DNA of 10,352 bases from Desulfuromonadales bacterium (GCA_030640215.1 DAOWJU010000255.1:1-10352); one strand, 5' to 3'. Shown: positions 1 through 7,000, counted from the first letter of the stretch. Notes: generated from the letters alone by a model not told the origin. Program-made: numbers and translations.

Positions 1-72
1 GCCCTTTGTAACAGGATTAATGCAAAGCATTCTTTTATCCCAAAGTAAGTCCGAGGGAAAACGAAAAAAAGC

Positions 73-101
73 TTGACAACCCAAGGCCTTTTGACTAAGT
101 T
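73..101 (+). promoter_or_regulatory. Candidate sigma70 promoter of rplM-rpsI
   Basis: A perfect -35 hexamer TTGACA (73-78) is followed after 17 nt by a weak -10 TAAGTT (96-101). A run of seven A residues (64-70) lies just upstream of the -35 and could act as an UP element, as expected for a ribosomal protein operon. Transcription would start near 108, giving a leader of about 47 nt before rplM. The -10 matches consensus at only three positions, so the assignment rests mainly on the -35, the A-tract and the location. No other promoter of similar quality is visible in 1-154. Confidence 0.4.
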
Positions 102-108
102 TCGAGTT

Positions 109-133
109 TCTGTGAGCCCCGTAAACCCACAGA
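109..133 (+). promoter_or_regulatory. Leader hairpin upstream of rplM
   Basis: TCTGTG (109-114) pairs perfectly with CACAGA (128-133) around a 13-nt loop, in the short untranslated leader and ending about 10 nt before the rplM Shine-Dalgarno (143-149). In E. coli the rplM-rpsI operon is known to be repressed by L13 acting on the rplM leader, so a structure here could play that role. This is inference: a 6-bp stem with a long loop can arise by chance. The rest of 1-72 holds no convincing gene, only a short palindrome AATGC-AAA-GCATT at 19-31. Confidence 0.3.
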
Positions 134-154
134 TTTTATATAGAGAGGATAGTA

Positions 155-583
155 ATGAGTACTCCCGTTGCAAAAAAAGAAGATCTCCAGAAAGACTGGT
201 ACGTTGTTGACCTGGAAGACAAAGTTCTGGGCCGGGCGGCTACCCGAATAGCCACGGTCTTACGTGGTAAGCATAAGGCTATTTATACGCCAAGCGTTGA
301 CACAGGTGATTTTGTCATCGTTCTCAATGCTGAAAAGGTTCGTCTGACCGGTAACAAGCTGAGCCAGAAGATGTATTATCGCCACAGTGGTTACACTGGT
401 GGCTTGACTGCGACTCCGGCCAGTAAAATGCTTGAGAAAACACCCGAAGAGCTGATCAAGAAAGCGGTCAAGGGAATGTTGCCGAAGAACAAACTCGGAC
501 GTCAGATGTACAGAAAACTTAAAGTCTATTGCGGTTCCGACCATCCGCATCAGGCACAGCAGCCCAAAGAACTTCAGGTTTAA
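155..583 (+). CDS. rplM: 50S ribosomal protein L13
   Basis: L13 is a large-subunit protein that binds 23S rRNA and is needed early in 50S assembly. The product is 142 aa, the same length as E. coli L13. Recognisable family blocks are the N-terminal [19 protein letters not shown] (about residues 15-33), the [17 protein letters not shown] core, the SGYTGGL turn, and the C-terminal [20 protein letters not shown] followed by a [11 protein letters not shown] tail. The ATG at 155 has a good SD (GAGAGGA, 143-149) 5 nt upstream and no better start nearby. It is the first gene of a two-gene unit with rpsI, which begins 22 nt after its TAA stop. A candidate promoter and leader hairpin precede it. There are no irregularities, and the assignment is very secure. 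Confidence 0.98.
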   Translation: MSTPVAKKEDLQKDWYVVDLEDKVLGRAATRIATVLRGKHKAIYTPSVDTGDFVIVLNAEKVRLTGNKLSQKMYYRHSGYTGGLTATPASKMLEKTPEELIKKAVKGMLPKNKLGRQMYRKLKVYCGSDHPHQAQQPKELQV

Positions 584-605
584 GGGAATTCAGGAGATAT
601 AGACG

Positions 606-998
606 ATGGCAGATCAGAGAATTTACGCCACCGGTAAGAGAAAAACCTCTATTGCCCGTGTCTGGATGCAGCCGGGTACTGGTGAAATTACTATTAACAA
701 ACGGACGATTGATGAGTATTTCGGCCGCCCGACATCCAAGATGGTTGTGCGTCAGCCTCTCGAATTGACCGAGAATATCGGCAAGTTCGATATTACCGTG
801 AACGTTGCCGGCGGTGGCCCTTCTGGTCAGGCCGGTGCGATTAAGCATGGCATCACCAAGGCCCTGCTCGAAGTTGATCCAGAGCTTCGTGGATCGCTCA
901 AGAAGGCTGGTTTCATTACCCGTGACAGTCGGATCAAGGAACGTAAGAAGTACGGTAAGCGCGGCGCTCGTCGTAGCTTCCAGTTCTCCAAGCGTTAA
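606..998 (+). CDS. rpsI: 30S ribosomal protein S9
   Basis: S9 is a small-subunit head protein whose C-terminal basic tail reaches the P-site tRNA. The product is 130 aa, matching E. coli S9. Visible signatures are the N-terminal [14 protein letters not shown], the central [20 protein letters not shown] block (about residues 69-88), and the terminal [17 protein letters not shown], ending in the invariant Lys-Arg. SD AGGAGA (592-597) lies 8 nt before the ATG. It is cotranscribed with rplM (22-nt gap), the usual pairing in bacteria. A short hairpin (1005-1022) and a terminator (1039-1065) follow the TAA stop, so the operon appears to end here. Assignment is very secure. Confidence 0.98.
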   Translation: MADQRIYATGKRKTSIARVWMQPGTGEITINKRTIDEYFGRPTSKMVVRQPLELTENIGKFDITVNVAGGGPSGQAGAIKHGITKALLEVDPELRGSLKKAGFITRDSRIKERKKYGKRGARRSFQFSKR

Positions 999-1004
999 CC
1001 CCCT

Positions 1005-1022
1005 GCAGCCCTTATGGGTTGC
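1005..1022 (+). other. Short hairpin after rpsI
   Basis: GCAGCCC (1005-1011) pairs with GGGTTGC (1016-1022), including one G-U pair, around a TTAT loop, 6 nt after the rpsI stop codon. No U-run follows, so it is not a terminator by itself. It may protect the 3' end or assist the stronger hairpin at 1039-1065. Confidence 0.4.
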
Positions 1023-1038
1023 TTGGATATTTGGTTGG

Positions 1039-1065
1039 AAAGGGAAGCCTGAGGGCTTCCCTTTT
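1039..1065 (+). terminator. Intrinsic terminator of rplM-rpsI
   Basis: AAAGGGAAGCC (1039-1049) is the exact reverse complement of GGCTTCCCTTT (1054-1064). This gives an 11-bp stem with a TGAG loop, ending in TTTT (1062-1065). The U-run is short and partly shared with the stem, but the location 40 nt after rpsI and before argC fits a rho-independent terminator. Confidence 0.8.
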
Positions 1066-1127
1066 GCCGTTTATGGACAACGTCTTGGACAGTTTAAGGC
1101 GTTATGACGAAGAGTTAAGGAGTGGAT

Positions 1128-2165
1128 ATGCATCGGATCGCAGTTATTGGCGCCAGTGGTTATACCGGCGTAGAATTGCTCAGGCTACTTTCACAACACC
1201 CTGATACGGAACTGGTGTGTGTTACATCACGTCAATATGCCGGGCAAGCGGTATGTAAGGTATTTCCTTCTTTGCAGGGCAGCCTCGATCTCGTCTTTGA
1301 GGATGTCAATCCGGAGCGTCTGGCGGGCCGTGCTGACCTGGTTTTCACAGCAGTTCCTCATCAAACAGCGATGGGCATGATCCCTGCGCTGCTTGGTGCT
1401 GGTTGTCGTGTTGTCGACCTCTCTGCAGACTTCCGTATCAGTGATGTCTCGGTCTACGAAGAGTGGTATCAGGAGCATACGGCTAAAGAACTGCTCGCTG
1501 AAGCCGTTTACGGGCTCCCTGAGCTCTTTCGTGAGCAGATTCCTGCTGCCCGGTTGATTGCCAACCCTGGTTGTTATCCAACCAGTGTGGCCCTGGCCCT
1601 GGCTCCTTTACTGGAAAATGGCCTGATCGATCCAACAACTATTATTGTTGATAGTAAATCGGGGACCAGTGGTGCCGGTCGTGCGGCCAAGGTAGATACA
1701 CTTTACTGTGAGGTCAATGAAGGCTTCAAAGCGTACAGTCTGCCCAGGCATCGTCATACTCCAGAGATCGAGCAGACACTCGGCACTTTGTCTGGAAGTG
1801 CTCTGACGATCAGTTTTACACCGCACTTGTTGCCGATTAACCGAGGCATTTTAAGTACCTGCTACGCAAGTCTGTCCAATCAACTCACACTGGACGCACT
1901 GCATGATATTTATCTTGAAAGATACGCGGCTGAGACATTTGTCCGGGTTCTGCCAAAAGGACAACTGCCAAACGTCTCACAGGTCCGTGGCAGCAACTAT
2001 TGTGATATCGGTCTGGCTGTTGATGATCGGACCGGCAGGGTGATTGCTATTGGTGCAATTGACAACCTGGTCAAGGGTGCGGCCGGGCAGGCAATACAGA
2101 ATATGAATCTCATGTTGTCCTTACCTGAGAGTACAGGCTTAATGATTCCGCCAGTGTTCCCTTAA
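1128..2165 (+). CDS. argC: N-acetyl-gamma-glutamyl-phosphate reductase
   Basis: ArgC carries out the third step of arginine biosynthesis, the NADPH-dependent reduction of N-acetylglutamyl phosphate to the semialdehyde, in the cytoplasm. The 345-aa product opens with the Rossmann loop [14 protein letters not shown] (residues 8-21). The catalytic cysteine is Cys149 in NPGCYPT, followed by the [10 protein letters not shown] block (176-185), the HRHTPEIEQ segment (208-216) with its conserved histidines, [11 protein letters not shown] (231-241), and the C-terminal [13 protein letters not shown]. Length is normal for the long-type family. A GTG at 1122 is in frame but lies inside the SD, AAGGAG (1117-1122). 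The ATG at 1128, 5 nt after that SD, is therefore the better start. The gene stands alone between the rpsI terminator and a strong hairpin at 2186-2227. I see no convincing promoter in 1066-1127. Confidence 0.96.
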   Translation: MHRIAVIGASGYTGVELLRLLSQHPDTELVCVTSRQYAGQAVCKVFPSLQGSLDLVFEDVNPERLAGRADLVFTAVPHQTAMGMIPALLGAGCRVVDLSADFRISDVSVYEEWYQEHTAKELLAEAVYGLPELFREQIPAARLIANPGCYPTSVALALAPLLENGLIDPTTIIVDSKSGTSGAGRAAKVDTLYCEVNEGFKAYSLPRHRHTPEIEQTLGTLSGSALTISFTPHLLPINRGILSTCYASLSNQLTLDALHDIYLERYAAETFVRVLPKGQLPNVSQVRGSNYCDIGLAVDDRTGRVIAIGAIDNLVKGAAGQAIQNMNLMLSLPESTGLMIPPVFP

Positions 2166-2185
2166 TAGATTTCGATTCTCTGCAG

Positions 2186-2227
2186 AAACATCAAAGGCCA
2201 CCTGAATCCAGGTGGCCTTTGATGTTT
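2186..2227. terminator. Bidirectional terminator between argC and the GGDEF gene
   Basis: A perfect 19-bp stem: 2186-2204 (AAACATCAAAGGCCACCTG) is the exact reverse complement of 2209-2227, with an AATC loop. The AAA and TTT ends supply short U-runs on either strand. It lies 20 nt after the argC stop and 41 nt beyond the stop of the converging - strand gene, so it can end transcription from both sides. Confidence 0.88.
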
Positions 2228-2252
2228 GGTTTATTTCACTTCGCGTTTTACC

Positions 2253-2266
2253 CCTCACTCCTCACG
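2253..2266. repeat. Two-copy 7-bp tandem repeat
   Basis: CCTCACT (2253-2259) is followed directly by CCTCACG (2260-2266), in the 41-nt gap between the terminator and the stop codon (2269-2271) of the - strand GGDEF gene. With only two copies it may be chance, or the remnant of a longer heptamer array. Confidence 0.3.
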
Positions 2267-2268
2267 TT

Positions 2269-4470
2269 CTATTCCGGTCCAGGTGCAGCGCCTTCCCAGC
2301 CGACGGTACAATTGCAGCCGTCCTGCTTCGCTGCGTACAGGGCGCGATCTGCTAAATTCAATAGCTCGTAGATGTTTTTACTGTCGCCCGGGAATTCCGT
2401 CACGCCTAAAGAAACAGTCAACTTGAAGGCTGTCTCATAATCGATATGACGGGAGAAGTCCTCATCGCTGATGCGCTTACGTAGCTTCTCTGCGGCGGCT
2501 ATCCCGCCTTTCTTGTCCGTTTTGGGCAACAGAATAATAAATTGGTCGTTACCAAAGCGAGAGACCAGGTCGATACCTCGCGTACACTTTAATAGTGATT
2601 GACCGACCTGGCGCAACAGGGCGTCAGCGTGCATGCTGCCCAAGGTGGCTTTATGCTTCTTGAAGCCGTCGATATCACACATGACAATGGAAAAAATCGA
2701 ACTGAAACGACGGGCTTGCGCGACTTCACGTTTGAGAATCTCCTGAAAGTGGCGCCGGTTGGAAAGCCCGGTCAGCTCGTCGGTATTGCTCAAGTCCCGG
2801 CTCTTTTCCAACAGTTGCGCGTTGTCTATCGCTAGAGCGGTCTGATTAGCAATAGCCTGAATCAGCTTTTGCTCTGAGGTGGAAAAAGCATCAATCTGCC
2901 TCTTATGCAGATTGATGACACCAACCAGGCGTCCTTTAACAATCAAAGGTACGGAAATCATTGATCCGCGTGTGACCACCTGGCCGTGGTAGCTCAGGTT
3001 CCGGGTGTCCTTGTCGATATCTTTTACATAAATTGTTCGTTGGCTCTGCGCTGCTTCACCAGTAACCCCTTGATTGAAAGTAAAGCGAACTTTGCTCAAA
3101 GCGTCAACGTCCAGACCGGTTGTCCGTACAACCTCAAGGACACTGTCGCCAGGGTTGTGAGCCAGTAAAACAATATGGTCACAAGCCAGGATTTCATTTA
3201 AAACCTGCAGAATCCTGTCGAAGAGCGCACTCAGTTCGATTGACGCTGTCATCGCCTGGTTTAGCTGATAGATCGCTTTGGACTCACGCTGGATGATGCT
3301 CAACTCTTCGTTGATCTTGTCTCGCTCACGTTCCTTTCTTTCAAGGATCTTTTTCGTGCTGGCGGCCTCGTGATCAAGTGCGGCTGCAATGTCCTGATTC
3401 GCACGTGTCTGGTATGAACTTTCGAGATCCGTGGCCATCTGATTAAATGATATGGCAATCTGGCCTAATTCATCATTGGAAATATCTTGAATCCGGTAGT
3501 TCAGGTTGCCGCGACTGATGGCTTCGGTTGCATTGTGCAATTCTCTCGCTGGCCGGGTAATCGCGCTGATTCTGCGGAAGTAAAAGATGGCACCGATGAT
3601 AGTAATGGCGACCATGACCAGAATCATACGCAAAATGGTCGAGTTCTGCAGATCTGTTTTTCCCTTAAGGTCTGCTTCAAGGGAAAGCAAAATCATGTCG
3701 CTACTGCCAAGCGGGATAATTGAGAAGAGATGGCGCTCAGGAGTTTTGCCAGTGTCGTGATCAAGGTAAAGAGGTTGACCGCTGCCGATCAGATTGATCT
3801 GGGCTGGAGTCAAGATGAGATCAGTGGTTTCATCACTGCTTTTAGCCATGATCTGACCGTCTATCGTCATCAAGGTGACTTTAACGTTCAGTGACGAGGC
3901 TACGCTGCGTAAAAAGGATTCGCCCATTACTGTCCGTAACAGGAGAATTCTATTAATTTCACCCCGGTCATAGAGTGGGGCAGCGACCATAAGGACAGGA
4001 ACGCCACCGAATTCACTACTGTAGCGAAAACGGGCTTGATTGCTGCGACGAACCTGATCGAAGAGGGCTACCAGGCTTTTTTGTGGGACAAGGCCACGGA
4101 TGTCTGCAGGGAAAAAAGCTGTGGAGATGTTTGATTCTTCCAGGGTGCTGAAAAGCCGGTCCTGGAGGATGCCGATTTCGGCTTCACTTTGAAAACGCTC
4201 GGACAGGGATTGAAACTGCTGCATGATAACAGCATATGTCTGCAGAATCAGTTCCTGTTTTTTGAATTCGCGAAACAGGACTTCCCGGGTGGCAGCCAGA
4301 CGTTCGTCTGCGCTGTTTTTGAAAGAACGGTCGGAAAGATGGAAAGAGCCCCAGATTGCAGAGGCAAAAAGAGCCGCGATTAAGAGAAAGAAAGGCAGTA
4401 AAACCTTACTGCGCAGGGAGCGAAAGCGATGGGGTTTAGGTGAGCTCTGTGGCAAGTCAGCTGCTTTCAT
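2269..4470 (-). CDS. Membrane GAF protein with a degenerate GGDEF domain
   Basis: A 733-aa inner-membrane signalling protein. It has TM1 at about 23-43, a periplasmic sensor region of some 230 aa (45-278) of no family I can name, TM2 at 279-298, HAMP at about 299-351, a charged coiled coil at about 355-400, GAF at about 408-550 and GGDEF at about 560-722. The signature reads RFGNDQF instead of RxGGDEF. Aligned without gaps to PleD, N335 corresponds to Lys607, G369 to Asn641 and E371 to Gln643. Asp599, Lys604, Asp616 and Asp642 are kept, and so is the inhibitory-site RxxD (R631-GI-D634). I infer that c-di-GMP synthesis is lost or weak and that the domain may bind c-di-GMP instead. The ATG at 4470 has no clear SD. 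It lies 12 nt after the HD-GYP stop, in the same frame, suggesting translational coupling. Function is unproven. Confidence 0.85.
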   Translation of the reverse strand: MKAADLPQSSPKPHRFRSLRSKVLLPFFLLIAALFASAIWGSFHLSDRSFKNSADERLAATREVLFREFKKQELILQTYAVIMQQFQSLSERFQSEAEIGILQDRLFSTLEESNISTAFFPADIRGLVPQKSLVALFDQVRRSNQARFRYSSEFGGVPVLMVAAPLYDRGEINRILLLRTVMGESFLRSVASSLNVKVTLMTIDGQIMAKSSDETTDLILTPAQINLIGSGQPLYLDHDTGKTPERHLFSIIPLGSSDMILLSLEADLKGKTDLQNSTILRMILVMVAITIIGAIFYFRRISAITRPARELHNATEAISRGNLNYRIQDISNDELGQIAISFNQMATDLESSYQTRANQDIAAALDHEAASTKKILERKERERDKINEELSIIQRESKAIYQLNQAMTASIELSALFDRILQVLNEILACDHIVLLAHNPGDSVLEVVRTTGLDVDALSKVRFTFNQGVTGEAAQSQRTIYVKDIDKDTRNLSYHGQVVTRGSMISVPLIVKGRLVGVINLHKRQIDAFSTSEQKLIQAIANQTALAIDNAQLLEKSRDLSNTDELTGLSNRRHFQEILKREVAQARRFSSIFSIVMCDIDGFKKHKATLGSMHADALLRQVGQSLLKCTRGIDLVSRFGNDQFIILLPKTDKKGGIAAAEKLRKRISDEDFSRHIDYETAFKLTVSLGVTEFPGDSKNIYELLNLADRALYAAKQDGCNCTVGWEGAAPGPE

Positions 4471-4482
4471 AGGCTTATTCGA

Positions 4483-6522
4483 TTATTGTGGAAGTAGACC
4501 CTCATTACACATTTCAAGAAATGCTGTCGCCACTTCCGGATCGAATTGAGTGCCGGAATGATCGTGGATTTCCTGTGTGGCAATCTCATGAGACAAGGCC
4601 TTGCGGTAAGGGCGATCAGAAGTCATGGCGTCGTAGGTGTCGCAAACGGCAAGGATCTTTCCTTCCAGGCGCCATTCATCACCGCTCAGGCCATTCGGAT
4701 AGCCATTGCCGTCATACCGCTCGTGGTGTTGTTCGATAATCTCGCGAACTGTTCCCAGGAAATGAATTGGTTCGAGTATACGCACACCGATCGAAGGATG
4801 CAATTTAAGAACATCGATATCCGCAGCAGTCAGCTTCTCTTTCTTGTGAAGCAGCGCCACATCGATGCCAATTTTGCCTATGTCGTGCAGAATCGCCGCT
4901 TGTTCGAGTTGTTTGAGAGGCTCGCCTGACATGCCCATTTTTTTCGCCAGGGCCACGCTGTAACGGGTTACTCGTTCTGAATGACCGCGCGTATAAGCGT
5001 CGCTTGCCTCGATCGCGGAGACGAGCGCATGGACGGTGTTTAGATAGGTACTCTCCTGAGCTTCGTAGAGGCGGGCGTTGCGGATTGCAATACTTGCCTG
5101 AGCCGCGATCGTTGTCAGCAGCTCAATATCTGAAGCGCCAAAACTGGAGCCATCGACAGGGTTGGCCACAGTAATTGTACCGATGACCTTGTCCTGGTCG
5201 GTCAGTGGCGCACAGATGACCGATTCACGGATAAAGCCGAGCCGGCTCATTTTGCTGAACTCGCGTTCCTTGTCGACGTCTTCAACGAGCTTAGGTTGGT
5301 TATTATTCATAACCCAATAGGAGACACCACCAGGCTTGAGCGGGATCTCCAGTTCGAGATCAAAATCTTCAGAAATGCCACCGGCACCGCCAACGATAAG
5401 GTTGCCGGTTTTCTCATTGAGCATGAGGATGTATCCGACCTGAGCCCGCATGGTTTCCATACTCTTCTGGCTGAGCAGGTCCAGCAACTTGCCAAGGTCC
5501 ATGGTGGCGTTGACCGCCAGGCCCATTTTGTAAAGTGCCTGCAGCCGATCAACTGCCTGGGTGAGACCAATGTTCTTCTCTTCAAGCTCGCTGGCGAGGT
5601 CGGCAATTTTGTAGTTGGCTTCTTCAATCTCCTCGATGCGTTCCTCGAGGTTGATGTTAAGATATTCAATCTCCTTGAGTCGATCCTCAAGGGTCATATT
5701 CATGGAATGGATTTCTTCGCTGTGGGCAAGCTTTTCCTGGCTGACTGCAAGCTCACGTTCATTTTTGATCGTGCTTTCGACAAGTTCGCGCAGGCGCTGT
5801 ACCATGTAGTTGAACTTGGAAGAGAGCAGGGTCATCTCATCGGAGCTGCTGACCGTTGTATGGGCCTCATCAAACTGACCTTTCTCAACGAGATCCATGG
5901 CAGAGACCAATCTGCGGATCGGTGCATCAACATAGACCAGCAGGAACGCTGTGATCGTCAGAATGAGGATAACCAGCATGACACCAGAGGCGATCATAGT
6001 CGCGTTGCGTCCGCTATTCTGCATGTTGGACAGTTCTTCGAGGGAGAGTTGCAGGTTCAGGACGCCCAGCACCTTGATTGATTCATCATGGCAAGAATGA
6101 CAAATCTGCTGATTATAAATAGGTACTATTGAGTTGAAATTCTCATGATCTGCCATCGAACTGGAAAAATTGAAATTACCGGTTCGATAAGCCATCAACT
6201 CTGAGGTGGAGACCAGGTCGCCAATCTCTTCAGGGCTTGCAGCCATGAGAATCCGCCCGGATTCATCAAAGATGCGCACGTTGTCAATGGCTGGTTCATT
6301 GTTGATTTTACCTAGAATATGACCGACCCGGTCATTCTTGCCATTGGCCATGTCGGTAATAATGCTATTGCGGATTGTTTCAGCCAGCATGCGACCGTGT
6401 TCAGTTGCCAGCTTGCTGAGCATGGCTTTTTGCGTTTGCAGGTTGTACCAGGTCGTCAGGCCGATGGCGACCATCAGAATGATACAGCACAAACCAAGAA
6501 ATTTTATTTTGAGTGAATTCAT
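4483..6522 (-). CDS. Heme-motif sensor HD-GYP phosphodiesterase
   Basis: A 679-aa inner-membrane protein, likely a c-di-GMP phosphodiesterase. TM1 is at about 6-26 and a periplasmic domain at 30-172. That domain holds a c-type heme attachment motif, CHSCH (Cys141, Cys144, His145), within VPIYNQQI...VLGVLNLQLSL, a context I recognise from delta-proteobacterial sensors. TM2 is at about 175-198, HAMP at 198-250, a long coiled coil at about 251-325 and GAF at about 325-485. The HD-GYP domain (about 490-675) has HSERV (His514), HDIGKIG (His546, Asp547, Lys550), His575, HHERYDGNGYPNGL (599-612) and CDTYDAMTSDRPYRKA (Asp628), so its catalytic set looks complete. The ATG at 6522 is the first start after an in-frame stop (TAA, 6532-6534 on this strand), but no good SD precedes it. 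It is the first gene of a unit with the degenerate GGDEF gene. Confidence 0.93.
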   Translation of the reverse strand: MNSLKIKFLGLCCIILMVAIGLTTWYNLQTQKAMLSKLATEHGRMLAETIRNSIITDMANGKNDRVGHILGKINNEPAIDNVRIFDESGRILMAASPEEIGDLVSTSELMAYRTGNFNFSSSMADHENFNSIVPIYNQQICHSCHDESIKVLGVLNLQLSLEELSNMQNSGRNATMIASGVMLVILILTITAFLLVYVDAPIRRLVSAMDLVEKGQFDEAHTTVSSSDEMTLLSSKFNYMVQRLRELVESTIKNERELAVSQEKLAHSEEIHSMNMTLEDRLKEIEYLNINLEERIEEIEEANYKIADLASELEEKNIGLTQAVDRLQALYKMGLAVNATMDLGKLLDLLSQKSMETMRAQVGYILMLNEKTGNLIVGGAGGISEDFDLELEIPLKPGGVSYWVMNNNQPKLVEDVDKEREFSKMSRLGFIRESVICAPLTDQDKVIGTITVANPVDGSSFGASDIELLTTIAAQASIAIRNARLYEAQESTYLNTVHALVSAIEASDAYTRGHSERVTRYSVALAKKMGMSGEPLKQLEQAAILHDIGKIGIDVALLHKKEKLTAADIDVLKLHPSIGVRILEPIHFLGTVREIIEQHHERYDGNGYPNGLSGDEWRLEGKILAVCDTYDAMTSDRPYRKALSHEIATQEIHDHSGTQFDPEVATAFLEMCNEGLLPQ

Positions 6523-6609
6523 AGTTAGATTTTAAGGCGTCCTGTCAGCATGAACCCTTCTGATTTGCGTCATTACACGGAGACATCGTCATATGGCGTT
6601 AGTTAACAT

Positions 6610-6622
6610 GTGACGCTGTCAC
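6610..6622. promoter_or_regulatory. Palindromic candidate operator
   Basis: GTGAC-GCT-GTCAC is a perfect 5-bp inverted repeat with a 3-nt spacer. The half-site TGTGA resembles CRP/FNR-family boxes, though the spacing is not the classical six. It is centred at 6616, about 69 nt upstream of the start expected from the candidate + strand promoter, and would lie in the leader of the - strand transcript. Confidence 0.3.
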
Positions 6623-6651
6623 CATCTTTTTGATAACAATAACGTCTTAAC

Positions 6652-6678
6652 TTGACACCCCAGGTACATCTCTATAAC
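6652..6678 (+). promoter_or_regulatory. Candidate promoter of the DUF2065-queA-tgt-yajC-secD unit
   Basis: The hexamer TTGACA (6652-6657) is a perfect -35 and TATAAC (6673-6678) matches the -10 at five of six positions. The 15-nt spacer is short. Transcription would begin near 6685, giving a leader of about 120 nt. A second TTGACA at 6688-6693 has no acceptable -10 partner. Confidence 0.35.
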
Positions 6679-6706
6679 TTATTAGGTTTGACAGTGCAGA
6701 AAAAAC

Positions 6707-6735
6707 AGTATTCCTGCGCTGTCTGACTGGGTCAA
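6707..6735 (-). promoter_or_regulatory. Candidate promoter of the HD-GYP/GGDEF unit
   Basis: Read on the - strand, TTGACC (6735-6730) and AATACT (6712-6707) are separated by exactly 17 nt and match consensus at five and four positions. The start would be near 6700, leaving a leader of about 178 nt before the ATG at 6522. The -35 is part of the tandem repeat at 6729-6744. Confidence 0.3.
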
Positions 6736-6744
6736 TGGGTCAAT
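6729..6744. repeat. Tandem 8-bp direct repeat
   Basis: GGGTCAAT occurs twice back to back (6729-6736 and 6737-6744). On the - strand each copy contains TTGACC, so the repeat gives two staggered -35-like elements or a direct-repeat regulator site over the candidate HD-GYP promoter. Confidence 0.45.
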
Positions 6745-6805
6745 CACGGTTTAGATTTTGCAAAAAACACACCAGAATAGATTGTAAGGATATTATCTTC
6801 CGCTC

Positions 6806-7000
6806 ATGTCCCTCGAACCTCTAGTCATTGTGCTCGGCGTTGTCCTGATTGTTGAAGGCATTCCGTGGTTTCTTTCGCCGCGCGGGACCAAACGTATGCT
6901 GATTGAACTCTCCCGACTGGATGACCGTTACCTGCGTGTCATCGGCCTTCTTTTTATGCTGGCTGGTCTGCTGCTCGTCTATACAGTTAAAGGTGATTAA
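6806..7000 (+). CDS. DUF2065 (YjeT-like) small membrane protein
   Basis: The 64-aa product has two hydrophobic segments (about residues 4-21 and 43-60) joined by a short charged link containing SPRGTKRMLIEL and DDRYLRVIGL. I recognise this layout as the DUF2065 family that includes E. coli YjeT, whose function is unknown. It should sit in the inner membrane as a helical hairpin. The ATG at 6806 is the only in-frame start after a stop at 6785. The nearest SD, AAGGA (6786-6790), is 15 nt away, so translation may be weak. It is the first gene of the + strand unit, and queA starts 38 nt after its TAA. Confidence 0.85.
   Translation: MSLEPLVIVLGVVLIVEGIPWFLSPRGTKRMLIELSRLDDRYLRVIGLLFMLAGLLLVYTVKGD

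Larger units (their letters stand above)
6523..6805. other. Divergent intergenic region
   Basis: This 283-nt AT-rich stretch separates the - strand HD-GYP gene from the + strand DUF2065-queA-tgt-yajC-secD unit and should hold promoters for both. I see no coding sequence with a plausible SD. Candidate promoters on each strand, a 13-bp palindrome and a tandem 8-bp repeat are listed separately. Confidence 0.7.

Noticed and set aside
2..76. An open frame at the window edge ending in TGA (74-76), possibly the 3' end of an upstream gene with a lysine-rich tail.
   Set aside because: Only 24 codons are visible, with no recognisable motif, and the stop falls inside the candidate -35 of rplM. Another frame is also open to 48, so coding cannot be supported.
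1122..1127. GTG at 1122 as the argC start, adding two residues.
   Set aside because: The GTG overlaps the SD AAGGAG (1117-1122). The ATG at 1128 is correctly spaced and gives the normal N-terminus.
1066..1127. A promoter for argC, for example TTGGAC at 1085-1090.
   Set aside because: No -10 at acceptable spacing was found, so I do not call it, although a promoter here or readthrough from rpsI must supply argC.
5296..6081. A 261-codon open frame on the + strand, opposite the HD-GYP gene.
   Set aside because: It lies wholly antisense to a gene with clear TM, HAMP, GAF and HD-GYP motifs. Its predicted protein has no recognisable domain, and long antisense frames are common in such coding sequence.
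6735..6824. A short open frame starting with ATG at 6735 in the divergent region.
   Set aside because: It has no SD, overlaps the DUF2065 start in another frame and shows no protein-like pattern.
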